A stretch of 64,000 nt of DNA, from NCBI RefSeq assembly GCF_018437275.1, contig NZ_JAAMFK010000003.1:154867-218866 (forward strand). Reading direction: 5' to 3'. A program made the translations under genes and the position numbers. The notes beneath the pieces are model-generated. The model saw nothing but the letters and a program-made list of their open reading frames with translations. It did not search any database and was not told the origin of the DNA. This document shows, one piece after another, positions 10,165-22,273 of the stretch. The DNA comes from Fructobacillus broussonetiae (GTDB taxonomy: Bacteria > Bacillota > Bacilli > Lactobacillales > Lactobacillaceae). Within the stretch, counting starts at the first letter, position 1. Each line of letters opens with the position of its first letter.

Positions 10165-10324
10165 CAAAGCGCACCGTTTAAAAAACGACAGTCCAACGGG
10201 TATTTCCCGAAGTCCCAAGTAATGTATCCCCCGATACACTACTTTCGGCAACCGCACCTTTAACACTGGGTCCTCGTCTTGGGGAGACTCACCAGTGCGA
10301 CTGATCTTGGTCGCAACCTCTTTG
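10165..10324 (-). ncRNA. Lysine riboswitch (L box) aptamer
   Basis: The minus-strand RNA is closed by a P1 helix, CAAAG (10320-10324) with CTTTG (10165-10169). Inside, in order, are conserved L-box blocks: GAGGTTGCGA, AAAGGTGCGGTTGCCGAAAG, a long hairpin around GTGTATC/GATACAT, then GGACTTCGGG and GGACTGTC. This matches the lysine aptamer as known from Bacillus lysC leaders. A terminator hairpin and an amino acid permease follow, so lysine binding should cause early termination. Confidence 0.88.
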
Positions 10325-10336
10325 TTTGTTGATTTT

Positions 10337-10365
10337 AGAATAGCACAGTTAAATTTTACCGTCAA
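10337..10365 (-). promoter_or_regulatory. Promoter of the lysine riboswitch and permease
   Basis: TTGACG (10360-10365), a 17-base spacer and TATTCT (10337-10342) on the minus strand, just upstream of the aptamer and overlapping the end of the upstream gene. Confidence 0.75.
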
Positions 10366-11014
10366 CTCCGAAGAATTGCTGCCAGTGCTTACCCTGTGTT
10401 ATGTAGAGCGTGGCGCTCAAACGGAAGAAGGCGTATCCAAACAAGACCGAGCCAAGAACCGTCGATGATGACATGTCGTATTCCACAATGGATGCCGTCG
10501 CACAGAGCACGAAGACAAGGGCCAGTAACCAGCCGATGACCTTCTTTACCCAAGCAGCAAGGCGTAACCGAACGACCAAAATTTGCTGTACTTGGAAGAG
10601 GAAGAACACCCATGAAACCAAGGAAACGGATGGCATCATTTGAAGCATAACCGGTCCGTCATCCCAATAAAAGAAGGTCAAAAGTGACCAGCCCCAGCTG
10701 ATACCAATCAGAATTGTCACACAGGCCAAAGTCCACCAGAAGCCAACCTTATACCCCAACGCCCGTAAAAAAGCGGCCCAGATTAAGTAGAGAATCCAGA
10801 TGAACCAGAAATCTTTCAAAACGTAGGCGGGAATTAAGAGTAGGCCGATTTTCGTCGAAGCCAGCGCTTGGATTCCGATTGAGAAAATCGCATCAACCAT
10901 CGTCAACAACGATACGTTGAAGCGCAACATAATGGATAGAATGAAGAAAATGATCACCGAAAGAACCGGCAAGTATTGTCTTTTTTTAAGTGGATAAATC
11001 AAAAAATAACACAC
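10349..11014 (-). CDS. Multi-helix membrane protein of unknown function
   Basis: About 221 residues, almost entirely hydrophobic, with roughly six to seven membrane helices and a short hydrophilic C-terminus ending FFGVDGKI. I do not recognise the family and see no catalytic motif. The start is uncertain: a GTG at 11014 directly abuts an AAAGG site, so a TTG four codons later may be used instead. It lies 28 bases downstream of trpS on the same strand with no terminator between, so it is probably co-transcribed with trpS. Confidence 0.65.
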   Translation of the reverse strand: MCYFLIYPLKKRQYLPVLSVIIFFILSIMLRFNVSLLTMVDAIFSIGIQALASTKIGLLLIPAYVLKDFWFIWILYLIWAAFLRALGYKVGFWWTLACVTILIGISWGWSLLTFFYWDDGPVMLQMMPSVSLVSWVFFLFQVQQILVVRLRLAAWVKKVIGWLLALVFVLCATASIVEYDMSSSTVLGSVLFGYAFFRLSATLYITQGKHWQQFFGVDGKI

Positions 11015-11042
11015 CTTTCAACTATCTCAACGGCTAGTATGT

Positions 11043-12059
11043 TTAGCCGAAGTAATTGATTCCCATTGCAGCGCGCACTTGAGCCATCGTCTCTTCAGCT
11101 TTGGCGTTTGCCTTCTTAGAACCTTCTTCTAACATGGCCATCACTTTGTCCATGTCCTTTGCGTATTCCATGCGGCGTTCACGGATTGGGGCCAATTCAG
11201 CTTCCATCACTTCTAACAAGTGCTTCTTCAACTTCATGTCACCCAAACCACCACGTTGGTAGTGGTCCTTTAATTCCTGGACGCGCTTCTTATCTGGATC
11301 AAAGATATCCAAGTAAGTGAACACCACGTTTCCTTCAACGTGACCTGGGTCTTCGACCTTCACGTGGGTTGGATCCGTGTACATCGACTTCACTTTTTTA
11401 GCGAGCGTTTCGGCATCGTCAGAAAGGTAGATGCCATTGTTCAATGACTTTGACATCTTAGCGTTTCCATCGATACCAGGCAAACGCCCCTGTCCCTTGG
11501 GTGGGAAAACACCTTCTGGTTCAACTAAGATATCCGTGTTGTAAGCGTGGTTGAATGAGCGAACCAATTCGCGGGTCTGTTCAATCATTGGCTTCTGGTC
11601 GTCTCCAGCTGGAACCTTCGTTGCCTTAAATAAAGTAATGTCTGCTGCCTGTGAAACAGGATAAGTTAAGAAACCAGCAGGCACACTTTCTCCGAAGTCC
11701 TTTTGCTTGATTTCCGTCTTCACCGTTGGGTTTCGTTCCAATCGGCCGAGTGAAACCAAGTTCATATAATACATCGTCAATTCTGCCAATGCTGGAATTT
11801 GCGATTGAACAAAAATCGTGGACTTGCTTGGGTCGATTCCTACAGCCAAATAGTCCAAAGCGACTTCGGCCAATGAACGTTGAATCTTTTCTGGGTCACG
11901 GGCGTTGTCCGTAAAGGCCTGCGTGTCTGCAATCATAATGTAAGGGTCGTAAATCCCTTCGTTTTGCATTGCCACGCGGTTCTTCAATGAACCAATGTAG
12001 TGACCAATGTGTAGCTTTCCGGTTGGACGATCACCGGTTAAATAAATTTCTTTAGTCAT
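11043..12059 (-). CDS. trpS: Tryptophanyl-tRNA synthetase
   Basis: A 338-residue class I synthetase that charges tRNA-Trp. The HIGH motif is HIGH at residues 17-20 and the KMSKS loop is KMSKS at 201-205. I choose the ATG at 12059 ([15 protein letters not shown]) with an AAGGG ribosome site; an upstream in-frame ATG would add 22 residues not seen in the family. A -10 TATAAT lies at 12090-12095. No T-box was found upstream, unlike tyrS in this window. The downstream membrane protein is probably in the same transcript. Confidence 0.96.
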   Translation of the reverse strand: MTKEIYLTGDRPTGKLHIGHYIGSLKNRVAMQNEGIYDPYIMIADTQAFTDNARDPEKIQRSLAEVALDYLAVGIDPSKSTIFVQSQIPALAELTMYYMNLVSLGRLERNPTVKTEIKQKDFGESVPAGFLTYPVSQAADITLFKATKVPAGDDQKPMIEQTRELVRSFNHAYNTDILVEPEGVFPPKGQGRLPGIDGNAKMSKSLNNGIYLSDDAETLAKKVKSMYTDPTHVKVEDPGHVEGNVVFTYLDIFDPDKKRVQELKDHYQRGGLGDMKLKKHLLEVMEAELAPIRERRMEYAKDMDKVMAMLEEGSKKANAKAEETMAQVRAAMGINYFG

Positions 12060-12089
12060 GCGGTTATCCCTTATTTTATTAACCCTTTC

Positions 12090-12095
12090 ATTATA
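12090..12095 (-). promoter_or_regulatory. trpS promoter -10 element
   Basis: TATAAT on the minus strand with a weak -35 (CTGCAA at 18 bases). It lies 31 bases upstream of the trpS start codon. Confidence 0.5.
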
Positions 12096-12160
12096 ACGAA
12101 TTACGGGCATTCTTGCAGGTTCCAATCCCTTTATCCGCCTTTTTTATGAAAAAAGCAAAC

Positions 12161-12195
12161 AAAAAAGCCGCAAGCATAAATGCTTGCGACTTTTT
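12161..12195 (-). terminator. Terminator after tRNA-Glu
   Basis: GTCGCAAGCA/TGCTTGCGGC stem followed by TTTTTT on the minus strand; it can also work in the other direction. Confidence 0.8.
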
Positions 12196-12197
12196 AG

Positions 12198-12269
12198 TAG
12201 CCCGTGAGAGAATCGAACTCTCGATTCCGCCGTGAAAGGGCAGCGTCTTAGCCACTTGACCAACGGGCC
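12198..12269 (-). tRNA. tRNA-Glu (anticodon TTC)
   Basis: A 72-base cloverleaf on the minus strand. The acceptor strands are GGCCCGT and ACGGGCT with discriminator A. The anticodon loop CTTTCAC holds TTC, and the T arm contains GTTCGATTC. The 3' CCA is not encoded. It has its own promoter and terminator. Confidence 0.96.
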
Positions 12270-12312
12270 ATGGTCAGTTGTTGCTTCATATCTCTATCAA
12301 ACAACATATGTT

Positions 12313-12341
12313 ATTGTAGCAAGGCTTAGGCTACCCGTCAA
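12313..12341 (-). promoter_or_regulatory. tRNA-Glu promoter
   Basis: TTGACG (12336-12341), a 17-base spacer and TACAAT (12313-12318) on the minus strand. Confidence 0.75.
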
Positions 12342-12367
12342 CAGAAAATCTAAAAAAATTTATTTTT

Positions 12368-13351
12368 TTAGTACCAGTGATACTCACGGTGGTGTGCCAA
12401 GGCATTTTGAGCCGTTCCGTAGCGATCCGCAATGTATTGCTTCATCGCACGAAGCTGTTCGTTGTAGTCCGTTGAATCAAAAACACCGTATTGGGCACGC
12501 AATGAAGGTGACAATTGTCCAATTCCGAAGTAAATTCCGTTTCGGGCATTTGTACGACCTGATGATTCAAGCATGATAATGGTTTGCAAAGCATCGTTTT
12601 CAGCTTGATCATTGTTTGCTTGTTCGGCAGCTGCGTCTGCCTGGGCTTGTGCTTCTGCATCAGCTTGAGCCTTTGCATTTTCAGCAGCTTGGGCGTCAGC
12701 CTGAGCCTTTGCTTGGGCAGCAGCATCGGCATCAGCCTTTGCCTTTGCTTCTTCTGCAGCCTGGGCGTCAGCTTGAGCCTTTGCTTGAGCAGCGGCTTGG
12801 GCATCGGCATCCGCCTTTGCCTTCGCAGCGTTTTGTGCGGCTGCTGAGTCAGCTTGAGCTTGTGAATCTGCCTGACTTGCTTGGTCGTTTTGGTTGTCGT
12901 TTGCTGCAGGAGCCACTTGACCAGACGTCTTCAAAACTTGACCAACTGAAAGTTGGTTAGGGTTTGAGATGTTATTCAACGAAGCCAAGTTTGCCACTGA
13001 CGTGTTGAAACGTTGCGCCAACGTCCACAAGTTGTCGCCAGCCTTCACCGTGTATGAAGCATCGGTTGCTGACTTTTCTTCTTGCTTTGAATCCTGGTTT
13101 GCAGGTTGATCTTGTGATGCCTTTTGACCAATCACCAAACGCTTCCCAACAAAAATTTGGTCAACATTATCGATGTTGTTGTCCTTTGCCAGTTGCGCAA
13201 CCGTCGTTTTGTACTGGCTGGCAATGGCTGACAAAGTGTCCCCCGCCTTAATCGTGTATTGGTCAGTCGAGTCAGCTGAGGCAGCACTCTGCCCCAATGC
13301 CACTGATCCGGCTAAACCGAACGCGACTAACAATTTATTTTTTATTGCCAT
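12368..13351 (-). CDS. LysM-domain secreted protein with Apf-like C-terminus
   Basis: A 327-residue exported cell-wall protein. A signal peptide (about 1-26, ending SAASADS) is followed by two LysM peptidoglycan-binding domains (about 30-75 and 98-142), a long Ala/Gln/Asp/Lys-rich low-complexity linker (about 150-248), and a C-terminal domain with LESSGRTNARNGIYFGIGQL and a final REYHWY. That domain resembles the aggregation-promoting factor (Apf) family, a transglycosylase-like fold of lactobacilli. Likely roles are cell-surface structure or peptidoglycan turnover. The start follows AAAGGAG. The linker is encoded by near-repeats and its antisense strand therefore also looks open. Confidence 0.85.
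   Translation of the reverse strand: MAIKNKLLVAFGLAGSVALGQSAASADSTDQYTIKAGDTLSAIASQYKTTVAQLAKDNNIDNVDQIFVGKRLVIGQKASQDQPANQDSKQEEKSATDASYTVKAGDNLWTLAQRFNTSVANLASLNNISNPNQLSVGQVLKTSGQVAPAANDNQNDQASQADSQAQADSAAAQNAAKAKADADAQAAAQAKAQADAQAAEEAKAKADADAAAQAKAQADAQAAENAKAQADAEAQAQADAAAEQANNDQAENDALQTIIMLESSGRTNARNGIYFGIGQLSPSLRAQYGVFDSTDYNEQLRAMKQYIADRYGTAQNALAHHREYHWY
12600..12850 (-). repeat. Imperfect repeats encoding the Ala-rich linker
   Basis: The linker alternates blocks such as AQAKAQADAQAAE and AKAKADADAA two to three times. The DNA repeats with it, so copy number is likely to vary between strains through slippage. Confidence 0.7.
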
Positions 13352-13467
13352 AATAATCTCCTTTGTCTATGACATAAAGTAATCGTGAGTATTGCCCCAA
13401 AATTACTCTTACTTCTATCATACACACCTAAAGTTTAAGGCCGAATTAAAAAACGGATAAAAAAGTA

Positions 13468-13499
13468 TTAAAAAAGAGCCAGTCAAAACTGGCTCTTTC
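13468..13499 (-). terminator. Terminator of the atp operon
   Basis: AAAGAGCCAGT/ACTGGCTCTTT arms with T run just after atpC. Confidence 0.85.
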
Positions 13500-13505
13500 T
13501 ATGGA

Positions 13506-13946
13506 TTACGAATGATCGCGAAGAGAGGCAACCTGAATTCGGTTAACGGCACGCATCAAAGCGACGTGCGCCATGTCCATCTCACGCTTGTTCTTGACCT
13601 GTTGAGCATCTTTCAATCGAGCTTCTGCTCGCTCTTTTGCGCTCTTTGCACGGTCAACATCAATATCATCAGCGATTTCAGCTGAATCCGCAATAACCGT
13701 TAAAAGGTTGTCGGAGAATTCCGCAACACCACCATTAACAGCTAACGAACGCTTTTGGCCGTCTTTTTTAACCAATAGTTCGTTGATGGCAAGGGCCGCC
13801 ATGATTGGTTCGTGACCAGCCATGATACCCATTTGGCCTCCCCGCGTATTGATCACAGCGATTTCAACACCAGCGTCATCAAATACCTGACCGTCTGGCG
13901 TCACAATCTTCACCGTAATACCATTTTGCTTTTCTTGTTCAGCCAT
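13506..13946 (-). CDS. atpC: ATP synthase F1 epsilon subunit
   Basis: A 146-residue epsilon subunit with an N-terminal beta-sandwich (KIVTPDGQVFDD, NTRGGQMGIMAGHEP) and a C-terminal helical hairpin (about 95-140). It sits on the central stalk and can inhibit ATP hydrolysis. It is the last gene of the operon and is followed by a terminator. Confidence 0.96.
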   Translation of the reverse strand: MAEQEKQNGITVKIVTPDGQVFDDAGVEIAVINTRGGQMGIMAGHEPIMAALAINELLVKKDGQKRSLAVNGGVAEFSDNLLTVIADSAEIADDIDVDRAKSAKERAEARLKDAQQVKNKREMDMAHVALMRAVNRIQVASLRDHS

Positions 13947-13957
13947 GAATTACCCCC

Positions 13958-15370
<1,413 letters not shown>

Positions 15371-15403
15371 CTATCTCAAACGGTTAAAACCGTCATTAAA
15401 TCC

Positions 15404-16321
15404 TTATTCCAACGCGACCATACCACCGGTAATTTCGGTGATTTCAGTCGTAATTTGTGACTGACGAGCCCGGTTATACTGCAAGTCGAGCCGACGAATC
15501 AAATCGTCCGCCGAATCGGTCGCAGAAGACATCGCCGTCGATGACGCCGCGTGCTCTGCAGTCTTAGCATCCAAGACCGCTTCGAAAACCAATGATTGGA
15601 TATACTGTGGCAAAACAACGTTCAAAACCGCTGTTGAGTCAGGTTCTGAATAGTAGGCTGACTTCGTTTCAAAAGTCTGTTCCTGACCATCCTTTTTTTC
15701 ATCGATTTTTGCTTGTTCGACAACATCCTTTGTCAACGGGAGCAACTGAATCGTTTGTTGATCCGATTGCAAGCGGTTGATGAAGTGGTTGTAAACCAGG
15801 TGCAAAGCATCAAAGGCTTCGGCTTCATACAACGAAATCACAGTCTTCAAGACTTGACGAATTTCGTTGAAGTTTGGCACGTCAGACAATCCACGGTGCT
15901 CCAAAGCAATCGTGAAACCGCGCTTCTTATAGAAGTCCGCACCGTTTCCACCGATCGCTAGAATAACCGTGTTTTCCGGCGTCAAGTTTTTTTCTTTCAT
16001 CAAGGCATTTGTTTTCTTGATGATGTTGGCGTTATAGGAACCAACAAGACCACGGTCAGAAGTGACAACCAGAAGACCAGTCTTTTTAACTGGTCGTGCG
16101 TCGACCATTGGCAAGTGACTGGAATCCACGTTGTCTAGAACGTGGTTTTCAATCAAGTGCGAAACAACCGCTTTAATACGGTAGGCGTATTCGTGGTAGC
16201 CAGTCGTTGATCGTTGAATCTGGCTTAACTTTGCAGTCGAAACCATCTGCATGGCAGAGGTAATCTGCCGGGTCTTTTTCGTCGATCCAATCCGCCGTTT
16301 AATATCTTGTAAAGAAGCCAT
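15404..16321 (-). CDS. atpG: ATP synthase F1 gamma subunit
   Basis: A 305-residue rotor stalk subunit. The N-terminal helix contains [20 protein letters not shown] and the C-terminal helix contains [15 protein letters not shown], both universal to the family. It lies between atpA and atpD in the usual order, with an AAAGGAGG ribosome site. Confidence 0.97.
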   Translation of the reverse strand: MASLQDIKRRIGSTKKTRQITSAMQMVSTAKLSQIQRSTTGYHEYAYRIKAVVSHLIENHVLDNVDSSHLPMVDARPVKKTGLLVVTSDRGLVGSYNANIIKKTNALMKEKNLTPENTVILAIGGNGADFYKKRGFTIALEHRGLSDVPNFNEIRQVLKTVISLYEAEAFDALHLVYNHFINRLQSDQQTIQLLPLTKDVVEQAKIDEKKDGQEQTFETKSAYYSEPDSTAVLNVVLPQYIQSLVFEAVLDAKTAEHAASSTAMSSATDSADDLIRRLDLQYNRARQSQITTEITEITGGMVALE

Positions 16322-16332
16322 GCTGCCTCCTT

Positions 16333-18404
<2,072 letters not shown>

Positions 18405-18413
18405 TTCCCCTCC

Positions 18414-18923
18414 TTACTGCTGACCCAACTCTGCCAAGTAGGCATCGATAAGGGCCCGCTGGTCGTCTTCAGATAATTCTTTTTGAATTAACTTAGAGGC
18501 AATGTTGACGGACAATCCCGCCACGTCCTTTTTAGCCGTGTTCATTGCTTCAACCTTCATGGAGTCCGCATCTTGCTCAGCGGTCTTACGCATGCCGGCC
18601 ACTTGGTCGTTTGCTGCTTGAATCAAAGAATCGGATTGTTCCTTAGCCGTCTTCTTAGCAGCTGAAATTAATTGGCTGGCCTGTTCTTTTCCAGCAGCCA
18701 ATTCCTTTTCGCGCTGATCAAAGAGGCTTTGTGCATCCTTGTTCTTCTTTTCAGCACCGTCCAAGTCGGAGTTAATCTTATCTGCACGTTCGTCCAAGAC
18801 CTTTGTTAAAGGACCCCAAGCAAAGTGCTTTAAGACAACCATTAAAACGAGGAAGGCGAAGATAATAAAGAGCATGTCACCGAGTGGCATTGCCTTTTCC
18901 ATTGATAATGTTTGGAGCATCAT
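18414..18923 (-). CDS. atpF: ATP synthase F0 b subunit
   Basis: A 169-residue stator subunit with one N-terminal membrane helix (about 15-35) and a long charged coiled coil (about 45-160) rich in Ala, Lys, Glu and Gln. Two adjacent ATG codons follow GGAGG; either could start translation. It has the standard position between atpE and atpH. Confidence 0.95.
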   Translation of the reverse strand: MMLQTLSMEKAMPLGDMLFIIFAFLVLMVVLKHFAWGPLTKVLDERADKINSDLDGAEKKNKDAQSLFDQREKELAAGKEQASQLISAAKKTAKEQSDSLIQAANDQVAGMRKTAEQDADSMKVEAMNTAKKDVAGLSVNIASKLIQKELSEDDQRALIDAYLAELGQQ

Positions 18924-18945
18924 CTATTCCTCCCGTGGACTGTTC

Positions 18946-19248
<303 letters not shown>

Positions 19249-19257
19249 TTACGAGGC

Positions 19258-19974
19258 TTACTCTTGGCCAGATAACTGTGCGGTAAAGACCGCCGTTAGC
19301 ATGACAAAGACGTAAGCCTGGATGCCACCGATTAATAATGAAAAGGCTTGCCAAGCCATCTCAAGTGGCAAAGCCGCAATCCACCCAAATCCGTTCAGTG
19401 AAAAGGCAAGTTGTGCAAGCAAGTTCAACATGAGCTCACCGGCAAAAATGTTTCCAAAGAGACGGAGGGCCAAAGTCAAGAAGTTCGTAATTTGCTCCAC
19501 AACATTTAATGGGAACATAGCGGCGTATGGCTTGAAGAACATGTTCTTCAAGTAACCACCGAATCCAAGAACTTTGACTCCGGTTCCGTGGGCAATCATG
19601 AGTGACATAATTGCCAATGTGAAGGCGATCAACGGATCGGCCGTCGGTGACTTAATGAGTGTCACATCCGCTCCTGTTTTAACCTGAAGCAACAACCCCA
19701 TCTCGTTAGACACCACGAGGAACAAGAAGAGTGTGAATGCATAGAGGCCGAGCGACCGCGCCAGATTACCTGGCAACTGATCCCCCAAGATTCCGCGGAC
19801 AAAGTCCAAAACGTATTCAATCACGTTTTGGCCTCTGCTAGGCCGGATGGCAACTTTTCGTGTTAAGCCAACTGCCAGCAAGACAACAATGGTCATCGCC
19901 AATAATGTTGAAACTACTGTTGTCCAGGTGAAAGTCAGACCCAACAACGAAAAGGTTGATGTCGGTTCATCCAT
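19258..19974 (-). CDS. atpB: ATP synthase F0 a subunit
   Basis: A 238-residue membrane subunit with five to six helices forming the proton half-channels. The essential arginine lies in LALRLFGNIFAGELM. It is the first gene of the operon; no atpI precedes it. The ribosome site is AAAGGAG. Confidence 0.97.
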   Translation of the reverse strand: MDEPTSTFSLLGLTFTWTTVVSTLLAMTIVVLLAVGLTRKVAIRPSRGQNVIEYVLDFVRGILGDQLPGNLARSLGLYAFTLFLFLVVSNEMGLLLQVKTGADVTLIKSPTADPLIAFTLAIMSLMIAHGTGVKVLGFGGYLKNMFFKPYAAMFPLNVVEQITNFLTLALRLFGNIFAGELMLNLLAQLAFSLNGFGWIAALPLEMAWQAFSLLIGGIQAYVFVMLTAVFTAQLSGQE

Positions 19975-20047
19975 CGGTTTTCTCCTTTCTGCAGTTTTCT
20001 ATTTTGACGGCAAGACATCTTTGTTACTACCTCAAAATATTAACCCC

Positions 20048-20076
20048 ATAATACGCCCCCTATTTTCTAAATACAA
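20048..20076 (-). promoter_or_regulatory. Proximal atp operon promoter
   Basis: TTGTAT (20071-20076), a 17-base spacer and TATTAT (20048-20053) on the minus strand. Confidence 0.7.
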
Positions 20077-20195
20077 GAGACTTTGTGGATGTTTCACAAC
20101 TATTCTGAACTTTTTAACTTAGCTAGTCAAATAATGGTACAGATTTAAACTTCTGTTGGATAAATGCGATAAAAAGGCTTTATATAGCTTTTTAT

Positions 20196-20224
20196 GTAAT
20201 ATTTATTAAAATTGGACCTGTCAA
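20196..20224 (-). promoter_or_regulatory. Possible distal atp promoter
   Basis: A perfect TTGACA (20219-20224), 17 bases and TATTAC (20196-20201). An inverted repeat ATAAAAAG/CTTTTTAT (20169-20195) abuts the -10 element and could be an operator or a 5' hairpin. The rest of 20080-20320 is AT-rich and I see no gene there. Confidence 0.45.
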
Positions 20225-20323
20225 AAAATCATTAATTTACTATCAATAACAAGATTTTTTTCTTAATTTTGTGAAATAAACACCAATTGTAGTTTCTAAT
20301 TATTCTAATTTATACGGTAATGA

Positions 20324-20355
20324 AAAAGCCTGCTAGAAAATTTCTAGCAGGCTTT
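20324..20355 (-). terminator. gpmA terminator
   Basis: AAGCCTGCTAGAAA/TCTAGCAGGCTT arms with T run. Confidence 0.85.
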
Positions 20356-20360
20356 ATAAA

Positions 20361-21071
20361 TTACTTCAAAGTCTTCTTGTCGTTAATTGACAAATCAGCA
20401 GCCAAGTCATAAACGATTGGTTGTCCGTTTGCGATTTCAACGTTCAAGATGTCGTCGTCTGAAATGTTTTCCAAGTGCTTAACCAATGCGCGGAGTGAGT
20501 TTCCGTGGGCACCGATAACAACGTTCTTTCCAGCTTCCAAGTCCTTCTTGATCTTAGCTTCCCAGAAAGGCAATACACGTTCCAAGGTTACCTTCAAGTT
20601 TTCACCCAATGGCAATTCACCGTAAGGAACATCTGCATAACGTGCATCAAAGGCTGGGTAAGTCTTACCTTGCACTTCGACATGTTCTTCGTAGTTTTCA
20701 AGCAATGGAGGCAAAACATCGTATGAACGACGCCAGATGTGAACCTGGTCGTCTCCCCACTTCTTAGCTGCGTCGGCCTTGTTTTGACCTTGCAAAGCAC
20801 CGTAGTGACGTTCGTTCAAGCGCCATGACTTTTCTTCAGGCACGTAAAGTTGACCTGCTTCTTCCAAAGCGTAGTGCAAAGTCGTGATTGCACGAGTCAA
20901 AACAGAAGTGTAAGCCTTGTCAAAGACAATGCCTTCTTCCTTCAAAAGTTCTCCAGCCTTCTTTGCTTGTTCGATTCCCTGGTCAGACAACTTTGTGTCC
21001 ACCCAACCGTTAAACAAGTTTAAAGCGTTCCATTCACTTTGACCGTGACGGATCAAAACTAATTTTGCCAT
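20361..21071 (-). CDS. gpmA: 2,3-bisphosphoglycerate-dependent phosphoglycerate mutase
   Basis: A 236-residue glycolytic enzyme that interconverts 3- and 2-phosphoglycerate. The phospho-histidine motif is RHGQSEWN (H9), and the second histidine is in [10 protein letters not shown]. Length and motifs match the cofactor-dependent GpmA class. It is monocistronic, with AAAGGAG upstream, a TATAAT -10 about 40 bases before the start, and a terminator downstream. Confidence 0.97.
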   Translation of the reverse strand: MAKLVLIRHGQSEWNALNLFNGWVDTKLSDQGIEQAKKAGELLKEEGIVFDKAYTSVLTRAITTLHYALEEAGQLYVPEEKSWRLNERHYGALQGQNKADAAKKWGDDQVHIWRRSYDVLPPLLENYEEHVEVQGKTYPAFDARYADVPYGELPLGENLKVTLERVLPFWEAKIKKDLEAGKNVVIGAHGNSLRALVKHLENISDDDILNVEIANGQPIVYDLAADLSINDKKTLK

Positions 21072-21161
21072 GTTCTAGCTCCTTTGTTTGCATGAATTTG
21101 ATTCTTGCCTATTATACAACATTCAAGGTAAGTTCTGCATACTTGGACTAAAAAAGCGCAC

Positions 21162-21194
21162 AAAAAAACCTCGAGGCAACCCTCGAGGTTTTTA
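21162..21194 (-). terminator. Terminator of the cold-shock gene
   Basis: AACCTCGAGG/CCTCGAGGTT stem and T run. Confidence 0.85.
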
Positions 21195-21206
21195 AAAGAC
21201 TATGAA

Positions 21207-21407
21207 TTAGTCCTTTACGATGTTAACAGCTTGCAAACCGCGGTCTGAGTTTTCAACATCAAACGTTACGTTTTGTCCGTCTTCAAGTGTCTTGAAGCCG
21301 TCGCCTTGAATAGCTGAGAAGTGAGCGAATACATCTTCACCGTTTTCACGAGTGATGAATCCGTATCCCTTTTCGCTGTTAAACCATTTTACAGTTCCTT
21401 TTTCCAT
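21207..21407 (-). CDS. Cold-shock domain RNA chaperone
   Basis: A 66-residue single cold-shock domain (OB fold) that binds single-stranded RNA and DNA. RNP1 is KGYGFI and RNP2 is VFAHF, and the N-terminus [17 protein letters not shown] is typical of CspA/CspB proteins. It has a long leader of about 108 bases, a common place for temperature control in this family, and its own terminator. Confidence 0.96.
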   Translation of the reverse strand: MEKGTVKWFNSEKGYGFITRENGEDVFAHFSAIQGDGFKTLEDGQNVTFDVENSDRGLQAVNIVKD

Positions 21408-21521
21408 GATTGTTTCTCCTTTGGGTCATCCCATTACATTACTAAAATTAAGGTGTTTTGGTATGACGCTTCCCGAAAAAAACAAATCAAAATCAAAATC
21501 AAATACTTAATTTACTTTTTA

Positions 21522-21550
21522 AGTATAGCATGGGAACCAAATCATTACAA
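21522..21550 (-). promoter_or_regulatory. Promoter of the cold-shock gene
   Basis: TTGTAA (21545-21550), a 17-base spacer and TATACT (21522-21527) preceded by TGC. The leader carries three copies of a GATTTT hexamer at about 21485-21502. Confidence 0.7.
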
Positions 21551-21607
21551 TGTTTTTTCACTTATTTATTACTACTGTTACAAACGAGTAACAATTGTAT
21601 CAATATT

Positions 21608-22273
21608 CTATTTAGTATTTAAGATGTTTTGATAGTAAGAAACCGCGTCAGTAGCAGCTTCGTCAGGATTTTCCTGAGCCTTTTGCTTATTTGCTTGAAT
21701 CCAAGAAATAAAGTCCTCAGAACCAGCCATTTGTGAAAGCACCGCCTTCAACTTAGCGCCATCTTCCATTGATAAAGCCAACCAAGTTGATGGCACTTGG
21801 TAAGTGACTTGCTTTTCCTTAACATCGTTACCGTTACCAGACAAACCGAAGAGGAAACTGTAGAAGCCGTTTTCATAAACATAAACCTTCTTCTTCGTAA
21901 TTTGGAAGGCTTGGTTTCCATCAATGTGCTCAATGTTTGTGGTCGTCTTCAAATCAGGCTTAGCAACCGTTGTCTTTTTATCAGCGGCGTTCTTCTTGTA
22001 GATGAAGACCTTTTCCTTGCCTGACTTGCCAAGGTTTTGGTAAGCCAAGACACCGTAAGTGTTTTCTTGAGCAGAATAAATTTGCGTCTTTTGCGTCTTT
22101 TCTTGGACTTTCATACCAAAGTGATCATGCATGTTAGCTGTAATTAAAAGAAGTGATACAGCAACCATGACAAAGGAAGCGATTGTCGCAATGAGACGCT
22201 TCTTCTTGTCTTGAATCAGCATCAGTGACAAGAAAGCCAAGACAACGAAGAGAACTAACAGAAAGATAATCAT
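21608..22273 (-). CDS. Membrane-anchored protein, DUF4811-like
   Basis: A 221-residue protein with two N-terminal membrane helices (about 1-19 and 27-46) and a soluble extracytoplasmic domain. It starts on the base directly after the exporter's stop codon (TAAATG), so the two are translationally coupled. Its size, topology and pairing with a DHA2 exporter match the DUF4811 family of lactobacilli; I know no proven function. It may be an accessory subunit of the exporter. Confidence 0.75.
   Translation of the reverse strand: MIIFLLVLFVVLAFLSLMLIQDKKKRLIATIASFVMVAVSLLLITANMHDHFGMKVQEKTQKTQIYSAQENTYGVLAYQNLGKSGKEKVFIYKKNAADKKTTVAKPDLKTTTNIEHIDGNQAFQITKKKVYVYENGFYSFLFGLSGNGNDVKEKQVTYQVPSTWLALSMEDGAKLKAVLSQMAGSEDFISWIQANKQKAQENPDEAATDAVSYYQNILNTK

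Noticed and set aside
10156..10365. 69-codon open frame on the minus strand
   Set aside because: It lies entirely over the lysine riboswitch and its promoter and has no ribosome site.
12584..12960. Long plus-strand open frames opposite the Apf-like gene
   Set aside because: They are the antisense of the Ala-rich repeats. Codon pattern and strand fit the LysM protein only.
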